A stretch of 64,000 nt of DNA from Pseudomonas parafulva (lineage in GTDB: Bacteria; Pseudomonadota; Gammaproteobacteria; Pseudomonadales; Pseudomonadaceae): the NCBI RefSeq assembly GCF_000800255.1, contig NZ_CP009747.1, positions 4,898,001 through 4,962,000 of the forward strand, in the 5' to 3' direction. The position numbers were made by a program, and so were the translations under genes. The first letter of the stretch is position 1. Each line of letters opens with the position of its first letter. A model generated the notes under the pieces. That model was not told where the DNA came from. It saw only the letters and a list, made by a program, of their open reading frames with translations, and ran no database searches. Below, one piece after another: positions 20,546-31,924 of this stretch.

Positions 20546-20806
20546 ATGTCAAAAGGGCATTCGCTACAAGACCCTTACTTGAACACCTTGAGAAAAGAAA
20601 AAGTCCCGGTTTCGATCTATCTGGTCAACGGGATCAAGCTGCAGGGCCAGATCGAATCCTTCGACCAGTTCGTCGTGCTGCTGAAGAACACCGTCAGCCA
20701 GATGGTCTACAAGCACGCCATCTCCACTGTCGTACCTGCCCGCCCGGTTCGCCTGCCAAGCCCGTCCGATTCCGAACACGGCGACAGCGAGCCAGGCAAC
20801 GCCTGA
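20546..20806 (+). CDS. hfq: RNA chaperone Hfq
   Basis: Hfq is the hexameric Sm-like protein that pairs small RNAs with mRNAs and, with Crc, represses catabolic mRNAs in pseudomonads. The 86-residue protein has Sm1 ([21 protein letters not shown]) and Sm2 with the YKH motif at residues 55-57. A short acidic and polar tail ends [10 protein letters not shown]. The start at 20546 has CAGGAG eight bases before it; the frame is open further up into miaA, but that part has no Sm homology. hflX follows after 12 bases. Confidence 0.97.
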   Translation: MSKGHSLQDPYLNTLRKEKVPVSIYLVNGIKLQGQIESFDQFVVLLKNTVSQMVYKHAISTVVPARPVRLPSPSDSEHGDSEPGNA

Positions 20807-20818
20807 TAGGAGCCTGCA

Positions 20819-22120
20819 TTGTTCTTTGAGCGCCACGGTGGTGGTGAACGGGCCTTGCTCGTTCACTTGGAAGGTCAGAACCCTGAGGCGCGCGAAGACC
20901 CGCAGGAGTTTCAGGAGCTGGCACTGTCGGCCGGGGCGGACATCGTCCACCTGGCCACGGTTGCGCGGCACCAGCCCACAGCGAAGTTCCTGATCGGCAG
21001 CGGCAAGGTCGAGGAACTGCGCGACCTGGTCAAGGCCGAAGAAGCCGACCTGGTCATCTTCAATCACACCCTCACGCCCAGTCAGGAACGCAACCTCGAG
21101 CGCGTCTTCGAGTGTCGCGTGCTCGACCGTACCGGCCTGATTCTCGACATCTTCGCCCAGCGCGCACGTACCCACGAAGGCAAGCTGCAGGTCGAACTGG
21201 CCCAGCTCGAGCACATGAGCACGCGCCTGGTGCGCGGCTGGACTCACCTGGAGCGGCAGAAAGGCGGTATCGGCCTGCGCGGCCCGGGTGAAACCCAGTT
21301 GGAAACCGACCGCCGCCTGCTGCGGGTACGCCTGCGGCAGATCAAGGCGCGCCTGGAAAAGGTCCGCAGCCAGCGCGAGCAAGCCCGGCGCGGGCGTCGT
21401 CGTGCGGATATTCCGTCGGTGTCGCTGGTGGGCTACACCAACGCCGGCAAGTCCACGCTGTTCAACGCCCTGACACGCTCCGACGTGTACGCCGCCGACC
21501 AGCTGTTCGCCACCCTCGACCCCACCTTGCGCCGGCTGGAGCTGGATGACCTGGGGCCGATCGTGCTGGCCGACACCGTGGGCTTCATCCGGCATTTGCC
21601 CCACAAGCTGGTCGAGGCGTTTCGCGCCACGCTCGAGGAATCGAGCAACTCCGACCTGCTGCTGCACGTGATCGATGCCCACGAGCCGGAGCGCATGGAA
21701 CAGATCGAGCAGGTACTGGCCGTTCTAGGCGAGATCGGTGCCGAAGGCTTGCCCATCCTCGAGGTCTATAACAAACTCGACCTGCTCGAAGACGTCGAGC
21801 CGCAGATCCAGCGCAATGCCGACGGCAAGCCGGAGCGGGTCTGGGTCTCGGCGCGAGACGGGCGTGGCCTTGAGCTCGTCGGGCAGGCGATAGCCGAATT
21901 GCTGGGCAATGATCTGTTCGTCGGCACCCTGCGACTGGAGCAGCGATTGGCGCGCCTGCGTGCGCAGTTCTTCGAGTTGGGGGCCGTACAGAGCGAGGAG
22001 CACGACGACGAAGGCAGCAGCCTGCTGAGCGTGCGTTTGCCGCGGGTGGAACTTAACCGTATGGTCAGCCGCGAGGGCCTCGAGCCTGACGCGTTCATCG
22101 CGCAACACACTTTGCAATAA
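20819..22120 (+). CDS. hflX: Ribosome-rescue GTPase HflX
   Basis: HflX is a GTPase that binds 50S subunits and splits stalled or heat-damaged 70S ribosomes. The 433-residue protein has the HflX N-terminal domain (about 1-180), with the GxGxxQ-like stretch RQKGGIGLRGPGETQLETDRR, and then the G domain. That domain carries GYTNAGKSTLF, DTVGFIRHLP, and NKLD. The start is TTG at 20819 (MFFERHGGGERALL), supported by AGGAG six bases before it; there is no better ATG without losing conserved sequence. Confidence 0.94.
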   Translation: MFFERHGGGERALLVHLEGQNPEAREDPQEFQELALSAGADIVHLATVARHQPTAKFLIGSGKVEELRDLVKAEEADLVIFNHTLTPSQERNLERVFECRVLDRTGLILDIFAQRARTHEGKLQVELAQLEHMSTRLVRGWTHLERQKGGIGLRGPGETQLETDRRLLRVRLRQIKARLEKVRSQREQARRGRRRADIPSVSLVGYTNAGKSTLFNALTRSDVYAADQLFATLDPTLRRLELDDLGPIVLADTVGFIRHLPHKLVEAFRATLEESSNSDLLLHVIDAHEPERMEQIEQVLAVLGEIGAEGLPILEVYNKLDLLEDVEPQIQRNADGKPERVWVSARDGRGLELVGQAIAELLGNDLFVGTLRLEQRLARLRAQFFELGAVQSEEHDDEGSSLLSVRLPRVELNRMVSREGLEPDAFIAQHTLQ

Positions 22121-22216
22121 ATGCCCGTCGAGGTCGCCGGGCAGCCGTGACAGGCATTCTGTAGCATTGGACGGCGCGCCGTGGGCGCGTCTTTGCTTTA
22201 TCAGATGGAGAGCGCT

Positions 22217-23401
22217 ATGGCTTGGAACGAGCCGGGTGGCAACTCGAACAATCAGGATCCCTGGGGCGGCCGCCGCGGTGGCGGCGGTGGTGGCGACAAG
22301 AAGGGGCCACCGGATCTCGACGAGGCCTTCCGCAAGCTGCAGGACAGCCTCAACGGCATGTTCGGCGGCAAGAAGAAACGCGGTGGCGGTGGTGGTGACC
22401 GCAACGTCGGCAAAGGCGGCGGCTTCGGCCTGCTGGGCATTGGCCTGGCGGTGCTGGCGGCTATCTGGCTGTACAGCGCCGTCTACGTGGTCGACGAGCA
22501 GGAGCAGGCCGTGGTGCTGCGCTTCGGCAAGTACTACGAAACCGTGGGCCCGGGCCTGAATATCTATTTCCCGCCTATCGACCGCAAGTACATGGAAAAC
22601 GTCACGCGTGAGCGGGCGTACACCAAGCAGGGCCAGATGCTCACCGAAGACGAGAACATCGTCGAGGTGCCGCTGACGGTGCAGTACAAGATCAGCAATC
22701 TGCAGGACTTCGTGCTCAACGTCGACCAGCCTGAAGTCAGCCTGCAGCACGCCACCGACAGCGCCCTGCGCCATGTGGTGGGCTCCACCTCGATGGACCA
22801 GGTGCTGACCGAAGGCCGTGAGCAGATGGCCGTGGATATCCGCGAGCGCCTGCAGCGTTTCCTCGACACCTACCGCACCGGTATCACCGTCACCCAGGTC
22901 AACGTGCAGAGCGCGGCAGCCCCGCGTGAAGTGCAGGAAGCCTTCGACGACGTGATCCGTGCGCGCGAAGACGAGCAGCGTTCGCGCAACCAGGCCGAGT
23001 CCTATGCCAATGGCGTGGTGCCGGAAGCCCGTGGTCAAGCGCAGCGCATCATCGAGGACGCCAACGGCTACCGCGACGAAGTGATCGCCCGCGCCAAGGG
23101 TGAGGCCGACCGCTTCACCAAGCTGGTCGCCGAGTACCGCAAGGCGCCTGACGTCACCCGTCAGCGTCTGTACCTGGAGACCATGCAGGAAGTCTACAGC
23201 AACACCAGCAAGGTGCTGGTGACCGCCAAGGACGGGCAGAACAACCTGCTCTACCTGCCACTGGACAAGATGGTCGAAGGCAGCCGCAACAACGCAGCGT
23301 CGTCCAGCAGCGGGTCGCCGTCGGTCAACGACGCCGCCGTTCGCTCGGCCCCCGACCTGCAACAGCAACAACAGCCGCTGCGCACTAGGGAGAGCCGCTG
23401 A
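22217..23401 (+). CDS. hflK: FtsH protease modulator HflK
   Basis: HflK and HflC form a large SPFH/prohibitin cage around the membrane protease FtsH and limit its access to substrates. The 394-residue protein starts with a Gly/Asn/Lys-rich cytosolic tail, including runs of glycine. One membrane helix follows (about 75-95, GLLGIGLAVLAAIWLYSAVY), then the SPFH domain (DEQEQAVVLRFGKYYETVGPGL) and a coiled coil with EARGQAQRIIEDA. ATG 22217 has GGAG in front of it. The stop overlaps hflC by one base (TGATG). Confidence 0.96.
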   Translation: MAWNEPGGNSNNQDPWGGRRGGGGGGDKKGPPDLDEAFRKLQDSLNGMFGGKKKRGGGGGDRNVGKGGGFGLLGIGLAVLAAIWLYSAVYVVDEQEQAVVLRFGKYYETVGPGLNIYFPPIDRKYMENVTRERAYTKQGQMLTEDENIVEVPLTVQYKISNLQDFVLNVDQPEVSLQHATDSALRHVVGSTSMDQVLTEGREQMAVDIRERLQRFLDTYRTGITVTQVNVQSAAAPREVQEAFDDVIRAREDEQRSRNQAESYANGVVPEARGQAQRIIEDANGYRDEVIARAKGEADRFTKLVAEYRKAPDVTRQRLYLETMQEVYSNTSKVLVTAKDGQNNLLYLPLDKMVEGSRNNAASSSSGSPSVNDAAVRSAPDLQQQQQPLRTRESR

Positions 23402-24270
23402 TGAGCAATAAATCGCTGTTCGCCCTCATCGCTGCCGTGGTGTTGGCGATCGTCGCCTGGAACTGCTTCTACATCGTCTCGCAGACCGAGCGGGCGGTAT
23501 TGCTGCAGTTCGGTCGCGTGGTCCAGGCCGATGTTCAGCCGGGTCTGCACGTGAAGGTGCCGTACGTCAACCAGGTGCGCAAGTTCGACGCCCGCCTGAT
23601 GACCCTCGACGCTCCCACCCAGCGCTTCCTCACGCTGGAGAAGAAAGCGGTCATGGTCGACGCCTATGCCAAGTGGCGAGTGAAAGATGCCGAGCGCTTC
23701 TACACCGCAACCTCGGGTATGAAGCAGATCGCCGACGAGCGCCTGTCGCGTCGCCTGGAAAGTGGCCTGCGCGACCAGTTCGGCAAGCGCACCCTGCATG
23801 AAGTGGTTTCCGGTGAGCGTGACGCGTTGATGGCTGACATCACCGCCTCGCTGAACCGCATGGCCAACAAGGAGCTGGGTATCGAAGTGGTGGACGTTCG
23901 CGTCAAGGCCATCGACCTGCCCAAGGAAGTCAACCGGAGCGTGTTCGATCGCATGAGCACCGAGCGTGAGCGCGAAGCCCGCGAACACCGCGCCAAAGGT
24001 AACGAGCTGGCCGAAGGTATTCGCGCCGATGCCGACCGTCAGCGCCGCGTGTTGCTGGCCGAAGCCTATCGCGAAGCGGAAGAAACCCGTGGTGATGGTG
24101 ACGCTCAGTCGGCCTCCATCTACGCCAAGGCCTACGGCCAGGACGCTGATTTCTACGCGTTCTACCGCAGTCTGCAGGCCTACCGCGAGAGCTTCTCCAG
24201 CAAGAGCGACGTGCTGGTCCTGGATCCGAAGAACGAGTTCTTCCGTTTCCTCGACAAGAGCAAGCCGTAA
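23401..24270 (+). CDS. hflC: FtsH protease modulator HflC
   Basis: HflC is the partner of HflK in the periplasmic cage over FtsH. The 289-residue protein has an N-terminal anchor (residues 6-25), the SPFH domain beginning SQTERAVLLQFGRVVQADVQPGL, and a long coiled coil with REREAREHRAKGNELAEGI. The C-terminus EFFRFLDKSK is typical. Translation is coupled to hflK. A Rho-independent terminator follows 75 bases downstream, ahead of hisZ. Confidence 0.96.
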   Translation: MSNKSLFALIAAVVLAIVAWNCFYIVSQTERAVLLQFGRVVQADVQPGLHVKVPYVNQVRKFDARLMTLDAPTQRFLTLEKKAVMVDAYAKWRVKDAERFYTATSGMKQIADERLSRRLESGLRDQFGKRTLHEVVSGERDALMADITASLNRMANKELGIEVVDVRVKAIDLPKEVNRSVFDRMSTEREREAREHRAKGNELAEGIRADADRQRRVLLAEAYREAEETRGDGDAQSASIYAKAYGQDADFYAFYRSLQAYRESFSSKSDVLVLDPKNEFFRFLDKSKP

Positions 24271-24345
24271 GCGTAAGACGCCCCGCCGGGCAGCTAAAAC
24301 GTCCGGTGGGGTGCATCCCGAAGAAAAAGGGGTGTATGATGAGTC

Positions 24346-24370
24346 AGCCGGGAAATTCCCGGCTTTTTTG
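24346..24370 (+). terminator. Rho-independent terminator after hflC
   Basis: AGCCGGGAA and TTCCCGGCT form a nine-bp stem followed at once by a run of T. It separates the hflKC transcript from hisZ-purA, so these should have their own promoter in 24371-24549, which I cannot identify. Confidence 0.85.
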
Positions 24371-24549
24371 CGTCTGCAAGGTTGATTGGCCCCAGGCTTT
24401 TCGACGACTTGGTCAGCTCGCAGGTATTTCGAGGGTGTTGGCACGGCGGCGGCGCTGGGATCGGTGCTGCCTGCTGTTGTGCGCCAACGCCTGCTTTACA
24501 GGTGGCTAACCCGCAGGGCAGCCGCCCGGACCAGAGGGGAAATGGCGTA

Positions 24550-25737
24550 ATGGCAACGGTAGACCGCTGGCTGCTGCCAGATGGCATCGAGGAAGTACTG
24601 CCACCTGAAGCGGCGCGCATCGAAATTGCGCGTCGCCAGGTGTTGGACCTGTTCCAGAGTTGGGGCTACGAACTGGTCGTCACCCCGCATATCGAGTACC
24701 TGGAATCGCTGCTCACCGGCGCAGGCCAGGACCTGGACCAGCGTACCTTCAAGGTGGTCGATCCACAGTCCGGCCGCTTGATGGGCTTCCGTGCCGACTT
24801 CACCCCGCAGGTGGCACGCATCGATGCCCACACCCTGCGCCGCGAAGGCCCGAGTCGTCTGTGCTATGCCGGCAGCGTGCTGCACGCCGAGCCGCGGGCG
24901 CTGTCCACGTCGCGCAGCCCCATCCAACTGGGCGCCGAGCTGTATGGCGATGCCAGCCCGACCAGCGATGTCGAGGTGATCAGCCTGATGCTGAGCACCC
25001 TGCAGCTCACCGATGTGGCCGACGTGCACATGGACCTGGGCCACGTCGGTATCTACCGCGGCCTGGCGCGCGCCGCCGGCCTCTGCGGCGCGGTCGAACA
25101 GCAGTTGTTCGATGCGTTGCAGCGCAAGGCCGTGGACGAGGTCCACGCCCTGACCGCGGAGCTGCCGAAGGACCTGGGCAATATGCTGCGCGCCCTGGTC
25201 GAGCTGTGCGGTGGCCGCGAGGTGCTGGCCGAAGCCCGCGTGCGCCTGGGGCGTGCGCCTGCCAGTGTGCTGGCGGCGCTGGACGATCTGCTGGCCATCG
25301 CCGATCGCCTGGCTGCGCGCTATCCGCAACTGCCGCTGTACTTCGACCTGGGCGAGTTGCGCGGCTACAACTATCACACGGGCGTGGTGTTCGCCGTCTT
25401 CGTTCCCGGTGTCGGTCAATCGATCGCCCAGGGCGGGCGCTATGACGACATCGGCGCCGACTTCGGCCGGGCGCGCCCGGCTACCGGTTTCTCCACGGAT
25501 TTGAAGACCCTGGTCACACTGGGGCGAGCGCAGGTCGCATTGCCGTGCGGTGGCATCTGGATGCCCGACAATGGCGACGCGGCCCTCTGGCAGCAGGTCT
25601 GCCAGTTGCGCAACGAGGGCCAGCGTGTGGTTCAGGCCCTGCCTGGGCAGCCGCTGAGTGCTGCCTTCGAAGCGGATTGTGATCGGCAATTGATTCAGCA
25701 GGACGGGCGCTGGCAGGTTCTGCCGCTGACCCATTGA
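24550..25737 (+). CDS. hisZ: ATP phosphoribosyltransferase regulatory subunit
   Basis: HisZ is the class II tRNA-synthetase-like subunit that activates the short form of HisG at the first step of histidine synthesis. The 395-residue protein resembles HisRS in its catalytic fold: [45 protein letters not shown] and [14 protein letters not shown]. It lacks the anticodon-binding domain, which tells it from HisS. ATG 24550 follows GAGGGGAA; an upstream open stretch of 168 bases has no homology. purA follows after 56 bases. Confidence 0.94.
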   Translation: MATVDRWLLPDGIEEVLPPEAARIEIARRQVLDLFQSWGYELVVTPHIEYLESLLTGAGQDLDQRTFKVVDPQSGRLMGFRADFTPQVARIDAHTLRREGPSRLCYAGSVLHAEPRALSTSRSPIQLGAELYGDASPTSDVEVISLMLSTLQLTDVADVHMDLGHVGIYRGLARAAGLCGAVEQQLFDALQRKAVDEVHALTAELPKDLGNMLRALVELCGGREVLAEARVRLGRAPASVLAALDDLLAIADRLAARYPQLPLYFDLGELRGYNYHTGVVFAVFVPGVGQSIAQGGRYDDIGADFGRARPATGFSTDLKTLVTLGRAQVALPCGGIWMPDNGDAALWQQVCQLRNEGQRVVQALPGQPLSAAFEADCDRQLIQQDGRWQVLPLTH

Positions 25738-25778
25738 GATTCTTCGCCGGCAATGGGCCGGCAACCAAGATTGCGTGA

Positions 25779-27086
<1,308 letters not shown>

Positions 27087-27105
27087 TCGACCGCCAGGTC
27101 GATTC

Positions 27106-27142
27106 GACGCCGTAGTCCTGCAAAGGGCTGCGGCGTTTTTGT
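27106..27142 (+). terminator. Rho-independent terminator after purA
   Basis: GACGCCGTAGTCCT pairs, with G-U wobble, with AGGGCTGCGGCGTT across a short loop and is followed by a T run. Confidence 0.8.
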
Positions 27143-27199
27143 TTGTGTCGATGACAGGCCGTCGCGTTGCTCGACCTTGGCGTATATCCCCGCTGCGCC

Positions 27200-27215
27200 A
27201 GGCACAACCCTTGCT
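27200..27215 (+). promoter_or_regulatory. Sigma-54 promoter of the chemoreceptor gene
   Basis: AGGCACAACCCTTGCT matches the -24/-12 consensus TGGCAC-N5-TTGCW at all but the first base, with the required GG-N10-GC spacing (GG 27201-27202, GC 27213-27214). It is 60 bases before the GTG start. Confidence 0.7.
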
Positions 27216-27274
27216 GTAAGAAGCGTCTGTAGCTGCCATCAAAGTAATGGCGCCAGAAACACGAGGGTTCAAAC

Positions 27275-29209
27275 GTGTCTGCCATCCTCTCTCTGTTACG
27301 AAGCCGCCTCCTGCGGCCTGTGTTTGTTGCACTCGGTATCGCCCTGCTGGTGCAGGTGTTGGTGGCCGTGGTGCTGACTCGAAGCACCATCTCTGCACTC
27401 GAAGCGGATCTGGGCGAGCGCCTGGGCAGTGACAGCCGCAAGCTGGCCGAGGAGCTAGGCCTGGCGGGCCAGGATGTGCGCGCAGGGCTCGACAGCCTTT
27501 CTGCCAGCACCCGTCAGCGCTTGAGCGCTGGTCTATCCAGTCGTTTGCAGAGCGAACAGCAGCAATTGCGCACTACTTTGGAGCAAAGTCTCAAGGACTC
27601 GGCCAACGACATGGCCGAACTGCTGGCCTCGGTGGCACCCAGGGCGATCTGGGATAACGACGTGCCGACGCTTTCCGACTTCGCTCGACGCGCCCAGCGC
27701 AATCCCAACGTGTTGTTCGTCATCTACGACAACGCCGAGGGCGAGCACCTGACGCGCTATCTGAATCGGCAGAACCCGATCAACCAGGCGCTCATGGACA
27801 AAGGCCAGGGCGAGCGGGCGTTGGACAAGGTGCTGGATGCTGCGCGCCACGATCCTTCGGTGTACTTCGTCGAGGCGCCCATCAGCCCAAACGGCGCCAC
27901 CATCGGCAAGGTCCTGATGGGGGTATCCACCGTGGCCGTGGACCAGACGCTCAGCGCGCTCGACCAGCGCTTTACCGCCCTGATCAGCAGCAGCGAGCAA
28001 CTGGTCGGCGAAAGCTTGGGCGCGGCCGCCGCCGACAGTGGCAAGGCCCTGCAGGCACGCCTGGAAACGGCGCAACACAGTGCTACCGCGATGCAGGCCA
28101 ATACCGCACAGACCGTGCGCGAAGCGGCTGGGGAGCTGCGTTGGCGCATCGGCCTGGGCCTGGCGCTGGTGGGGCTGGGCGTGCTGTTGCTGGTGGCGGT
28201 GGTGCTGGGTCGGCGCGTGGTGAGCAAGTTGCGCCTGCTGATCGCCGCCCTGGACGACCTGGCGGCTGGCGAGGGCGATCTGACCAAGCGGGTGGCGCTT
28301 GACAGCCGCGACGAAATTGGCGACATGGCCTCAGCGGTCAACCGCTTCGTCGACAAGTTGCAACCCATCGTGCGGGAGGCCGGCGAGGTGGCGCAGCGAA
28401 CCGGCGTCGAGATCGGCAGCATGGCGCAGCGCACGGCTGGTGCGGATGCGGCGGCGGCGTTGCAGCGTGACGAAGTGGCGGCCAGTCTGCGCGACTTGTC
28501 GAGCATGGCCGACGAAGCCCAGGCCGAGAGTCATGCCATGCAGGCAGCATTGCAGCAGGTGGTGGACATCCGCCAGGCCACCGACGAGAACAGTCGGGCC
28601 TCCACTCAACTGGCCAAATTGATCGAGAAGTTGGCCGGCGAAGTGGACAGCGGGGCCCAGGTCATCGAGCGGCTGGCCAAGCAGAGCGAGCAGATCGAGG
28701 TGGTACTGACGGTGATCCACGGTATCGCCGAGCAGACCAACCTGCTGGCGCTCAATGCGGCGATCGAAGCGGCCCGTGCGGGTGAGACGGGGCGTGGCTT
28801 CGCGGTGGTCGCCGATGAAGTGCGGGCATTGGCCAGCAAGACGCAGAGCTCTACCGGTGATATCCAGGCGCATATCGTCGCGCTGCAGCAAGGCGCCAAG
28901 GAGGCCGTCGCGACCATCGGCCAGGCCGGGCGGCAGGCCAGCGAGGGGCTGTTGGTGCTGCGCGACAACGAACGCCGGCAGCAGTCGGTGCAGGCGGCGG
29001 TCGAGCAGGTGCATGCGGCCATCGGTGTGGCCACGCGCGCGGCCGAACAGCAGGCCAGCGGTGCCCAGGCGGTGCGGGGCCGGGTAGAGAACATCCATGC
29101 CCAGGCCGAGCGGTCGGCCGAGGTGGTCATGCAGACCACCGCCAGCAGCAAGGTGCTCGACGACCTGGCGACGCAGTTGCGTGCAAGCCTTGGCCAGTTC
29201 AGGGCGTAA
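27275..29209 (+). CDS. Methyl-accepting chemotaxis protein
   Basis: This 644-residue transmembrane chemoreceptor controls CheA through CheW. It has an N-terminal helix (about 14-34) and a periplasmic ligand region of about 250 residues, with long helices flanking a segment ([19 protein letters not shown]) that may be a cache-type or four-helix sensor. A second helix follows (about 290-312), then HAMP (about 312-365) and the signalling domain. The hairpin tip reads [20 protein letters not shown] then [12 protein letters not shown], the canonical core. The start is GTG 27275 with GAGGG upstream. The ligand cannot be told from sequence. The gene is separated from its leftward neighbour by only three bases. 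Confidence 0.93.
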   Translation: MSAILSLLRSRLLRPVFVALGIALLVQVLVAVVLTRSTISALEADLGERLGSDSRKLAEELGLAGQDVRAGLDSLSASTRQRLSAGLSSRLQSEQQQLRTTLEQSLKDSANDMAELLASVAPRAIWDNDVPTLSDFARRAQRNPNVLFVIYDNAEGEHLTRYLNRQNPINQALMDKGQGERALDKVLDAARHDPSVYFVEAPISPNGATIGKVLMGVSTVAVDQTLSALDQRFTALISSSEQLVGESLGAAAADSGKALQARLETAQHSATAMQANTAQTVREAAGELRWRIGLGLALVGLGVLLLVAVVLGRRVVSKLRLLIAALDDLAAGEGDLTKRVALDSRDEIGDMASAVNRFVDKLQPIVREAGEVAQRTGVEIGSMAQRTAGADAAAALQRDEVAASLRDLSSMADEAQAESHAMQAALQQVVDIRQATDENSRASTQLAKLIEKLAGEVDSGAQVIERLAKQSEQIEVVLTVIHGIAEQTNLLALNAAIEAARAGETGRGFAVVADEVRALASKTQSSTGDIQAHIVALQQGAKEAVATIGQAGRQASEGLLVLRDNERRQQSVQAAVEQVHAAIGVATRAAEQQASGAQAVRGRVENIHAQAERSAEVVMQTTASSKVLDDLATQLRASLGQFRA

Positions 29210-29212
29210 GGT

Positions 29213-30778
29213 TCACGCCCTGTTCAGGTACATCCGCGTGGTCAGCAGGTACACCGGCAATCCCGACACCACAATCAGCAGGGCGGCGTAGGGCGCTGCC
29301 GCTGCGAACTCGACATTGGCGGTGTGGGCCCAGACCTCCGTGGCCAGGGTGGTCATGCCGGTCGGGCTGAGCAGCAGGGTGGCGGTCAGTTCCTTCATGG
29401 CGTCGAGGAACACCAGGGCAAAGGCGGCGGCCAAGGCTGGGAAGATGATCGGCAGGGTCACCCGGCAGAAGGCGGCGAGGCTGCTGGCGCCCAGGGTGCG
29501 GGCGGCTTCTTCGAGCGTCGGCGAGGCCTTGTTCAGCGCGGTGCGCACCGGTGCCTGGGCCAGTGGCAGGAACAGCAGGGCATAGGCCAGGATCAGCAGC
29601 GCGGTGGTCTGGTACAGCGCCGGCACGTAGTGCAGGGCGAAGAACACCAGGGTCAGGGCGATCACCAGGCCGGGCAGGGCGTGCAGCAGGTAGGGCAAGC
29701 GTTCGGCCCAGATCGCCAGGCGCCCTTTGTAGCGCACCACCAGGAAGCTCACCGGCAGCGCCAGTGCCACGCAGAAACCGGCGCCACCGAGCGAAACCGA
29801 CAGGGAGGTGAGCAGCGCCTTGCCGATCGCCGCGACCGGGAAGGCTGCCGACGAGCCGACGCTCAGCCAGTAACCGAGCATGGCCAGCGGAATGCCGCTG
29901 CCGAGCACGGCCAGTCCCAGGCAGAACAACTGCGCCGGCAGTGTCCAGCCTCTGAGCCGCAACGGTTGTGCACGTCGGGCTACGCCTTGGCCGATGCGTA
30001 CATGACGGGCCTTGCCACGCACGCGCAATTCCAACCAGAGCAACGCCAGGCACAGTGCAAGCAGCACGGCCGAGAGCATCGCTGCATTGGCATTGCTGAA
30101 CTCCAGCTCGAACTGCTGGTAGATCGCCGTGGTGAAGGTTTGCAGGCCGAGGATCGACAGGGCGCCGAATTCCACCAGCATGTGCAGGGCGATCAACAGG
30201 CCGCCGCCGAGCATGCTCGGCCACAGCAGTGGCAGGGTGACTTTGAAGAACACGCCGCTGCGGCTGCAGCCCAGCGTGCGCGCCGACTCTTCCAGCGAGG
30301 TATCGAGGTTGCGCAGGGTGGCCGCCACGGGTAGGAACACCAAGGGGTACTTGGACAGCGCCATGACCAGGACCGCCCCGCCGAGGCCTTCGAAGTCAGA
30401 GCTCAGCGACACCCAGGTGAAGCTGCTGACGAACGAGGGCACGGCGAACGGCAGGCACAGCACCACGCCCCATAAACGTCGTCCGCGCAAGTCGCTGCGT
30501 TCGAGCAGCCAGGCCAGCGCCACGCCGACCACCAGGCAGGCGAGGGTGACCCCGGCCATCAGCAGCAGTGTGTTGCGCAGCAGGTCCCAGACGAAAGGGC
30601 GCCAGAGCAGGCGCAGGGCTTCATGCCAGCCGGCTTCCCAGGCCTTGATGGCCACATAGGCCAGTGGCAGCAGGCTCGCAGCGACCAGGCACAGGACGGG
30701 CAACACCACCCACACGGAGGGGCGCTTGCGGCGCGGCACGAAGCGTACCAGGGCCGACTCGGGCACGGCGGCAGTCAT
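29213..30778 (-). CDS. Iron(III) ABC transporter permease
   Basis: This 521-residue inner-membrane permease of the FbpB/SfuB/HitB type has about twelve helices in two related halves. Each half has an ABC-contacting loop: EESARTLGCSRSGVFFKVTLPLLWPSM in the first, split from the second EEAARTLGASSLAAFCRVTLP near residue 410. It would take ferric iron from the binding protein encoded just upstream; start and stop overlap by one base (TGATG). No ATPase gene is next to it, so that subunit must be encoded elsewhere. Confidence 0.9.
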   Translation of the reverse strand: MTAAVPESALVRFVPRRKRPSVWVVLPVLCLVAASLLPLAYVAIKAWEAGWHEALRLLWRPFVWDLLRNTLLLMAGVTLACLVVGVALAWLLERSDLRGRRLWGVVLCLPFAVPSFVSSFTWVSLSSDFEGLGGAVLVMALSKYPLVFLPVAATLRNLDTSLEESARTLGCSRSGVFFKVTLPLLWPSMLGGGLLIALHMLVEFGALSILGLQTFTTAIYQQFELEFSNANAAMLSAVLLALCLALLWLELRVRGKARHVRIGQGVARRAQPLRLRGWTLPAQLFCLGLAVLGSGIPLAMLGYWLSVGSSAAFPVAAIGKALLTSLSVSLGGAGFCVALALPVSFLVVRYKGRLAIWAERLPYLLHALPGLVIALTLVFFALHYVPALYQTTALLILAYALLFLPLAQAPVRTALNKASPTLEEAARTLGASSLAAFCRVTLPIIFPALAAAFALVFLDAMKELTATLLLSPTGMTTLATEVWAHTANVEFAAAAPYAALLIVVSGLPVYLLTTRMYLNRA

Positions 30779-31791
30779 CAGAGCAGGCCGACCTCACGTT
30801 CCAGTTCGAGTGCTTCTTCGGCATTGCCCAGATCGGCCGGGCTGATCTTCGGTGGGCGCAGGTCCTCGAATGGCTTGAGCCCACGGTCCGAGACCATGCC
30901 CTTGTGCAGGGGGTACTCGGCAGTGGTCTGGGTGATCACGCGCTGGCCTTCTTCGCTGGCCATCCAGTTGAGCAGGGCTTGAGCTTCCTTGGGATGCTTG
31001 CTGGCCTTGACGGCGGCTGCGCCGGAAATGGTCACCAGGTTGCCTGCATCGCCGTCGGCCAGGTAATACAGCTTGGAGTCGAGCTTGCCGCGCTCGCGCT
31101 CCAGGGCGTACCAGTAGTAGTTGTTCACCAACACCGCTGCCACTTCGCCTTTCTCGACGGCTTTGAGCGCGACCATGTTGTTGGTGTAGGTCTTGCCGAA
31201 GGCCTTCAGGCCCGTCAGCCATTCCTCGGTGGCTTCGCGCCCGTGCATCTTGAGGATGGCCACGGCCTGTTCCTGGAATGCGCCACTGGTCGGCACGAAG
31301 CCGACTTTGCGGTCCCATTCGGGGTTGGCGAAGTCCATCACGGTCTTGGGCAGGTCGTTCTCGTCGATCTTCTTCGGGTTGTACACCACCACGCGGGTAC
31401 GCGCAGTCACGCCCATCCAGGTCCCGTTACCGGCCACGTATTCCTTGGGCAGCATGTCCAGGGTGTTCTGGTCGATCTTGGCCAGCAGGCCCAGTTCGCC
31501 CAGGTTGTTCAGTGGCGGAGATTCTTCGGTGTAGATGATGTCGGCGGGGGAGCGCTCGCCCTCTTCGATGATCTGGCTGGCCAGCTGGTTGCTGCTGCCC
31601 TTGCGGATATCGATGTGGATGCCGGTCTTGGCCTCGTAGGCCTTGGCGATGGCTTCGCCGATTTCCTTGTGCTGACCGTTGTACATCGTCAGCGTCACCG
31701 GTGCGTCTGCCTGGGCTGCCGGCGCGCCGATCACCAGGCCAAGGACGGCGGCAGTCAGGGTGCGCAGCAGCGGTGTGGGGCGAATCCTCAT
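30778..31791 (-). CDS. Iron(III) ABC transporter periplasmic binding protein
   Basis: This is a 337-residue FbpA/HitA-like ferric-binding protein. The signal peptide is MRIRPTPLLRTLTAAVLGLVIGAPAAQADA and the mature protein starts near APVTLTMYNGQHKE. Features typical of the class are SSNQLASQIIEEGERSPADI and EESPPLNNLGELGLL, and a paired-tyrosine-like VNNYYWYALERE that would bind iron. ATG 31791 has GAGGAAGT upstream; the frame extends 150 bases further without signal-peptide sense. A Fur-like dyad lies 30-60 bases upstream. Confidence 0.9.
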   Translation of the reverse strand: MRIRPTPLLRTLTAAVLGLVIGAPAAQADAPVTLTMYNGQHKEIGEAIAKAYEAKTGIHIDIRKGSSNQLASQIIEEGERSPADIIYTEESPPLNNLGELGLLAKIDQNTLDMLPKEYVAGNGTWMGVTARTRVVVYNPKKIDENDLPKTVMDFANPEWDRKVGFVPTSGAFQEQAVAILKMHGREATEEWLTGLKAFGKTYTNNMVALKAVEKGEVAAVLVNNYYWYALERERGKLDSKLYYLADGDAGNLVTISGAAAVKASKHPKEAQALLNWMASEEGQRVITQTTAEYPLHKGMVSDRGLKPFEDLRPPKISPADLGNAEEALELEREVGLL

Positions 31792-31833
31792 GCGGGTACT
31801 TCCTCGCTTACGGCTACATATTTCGAAACAATG

Positions 31834-31858
31834 GTAAACGAAATCGTTTCTCATGTGG
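31834..31858 (-). promoter_or_regulatory. Possible Fur box upstream of the iron-binding protein
   Basis: On the minus strand, ATGAGAAACGATTTCGTTTA resembles the Fur operator (repeats of GATAAT) in its first half and contains the dyad AAACGATTTCGTTT. The match is moderate, and the placement before an iron-uptake gene raises its odds. Confidence 0.4.
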
Positions 31859-31924
31859 CTGTGGCGGGGGAAATTCGCTGGGTGCGCGGCGGTGAGGGCG
31901 GGCGATGGAAAAAACGCAGGCAAG

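Noticed and set aside
24306..24509. 67-codon frame between hflC and hisZ
   Set aside because: Runs through a clear terminator and is Arg/Cys rich with no family; I looked for the DUF2065 gene sometimes found here and saw none.
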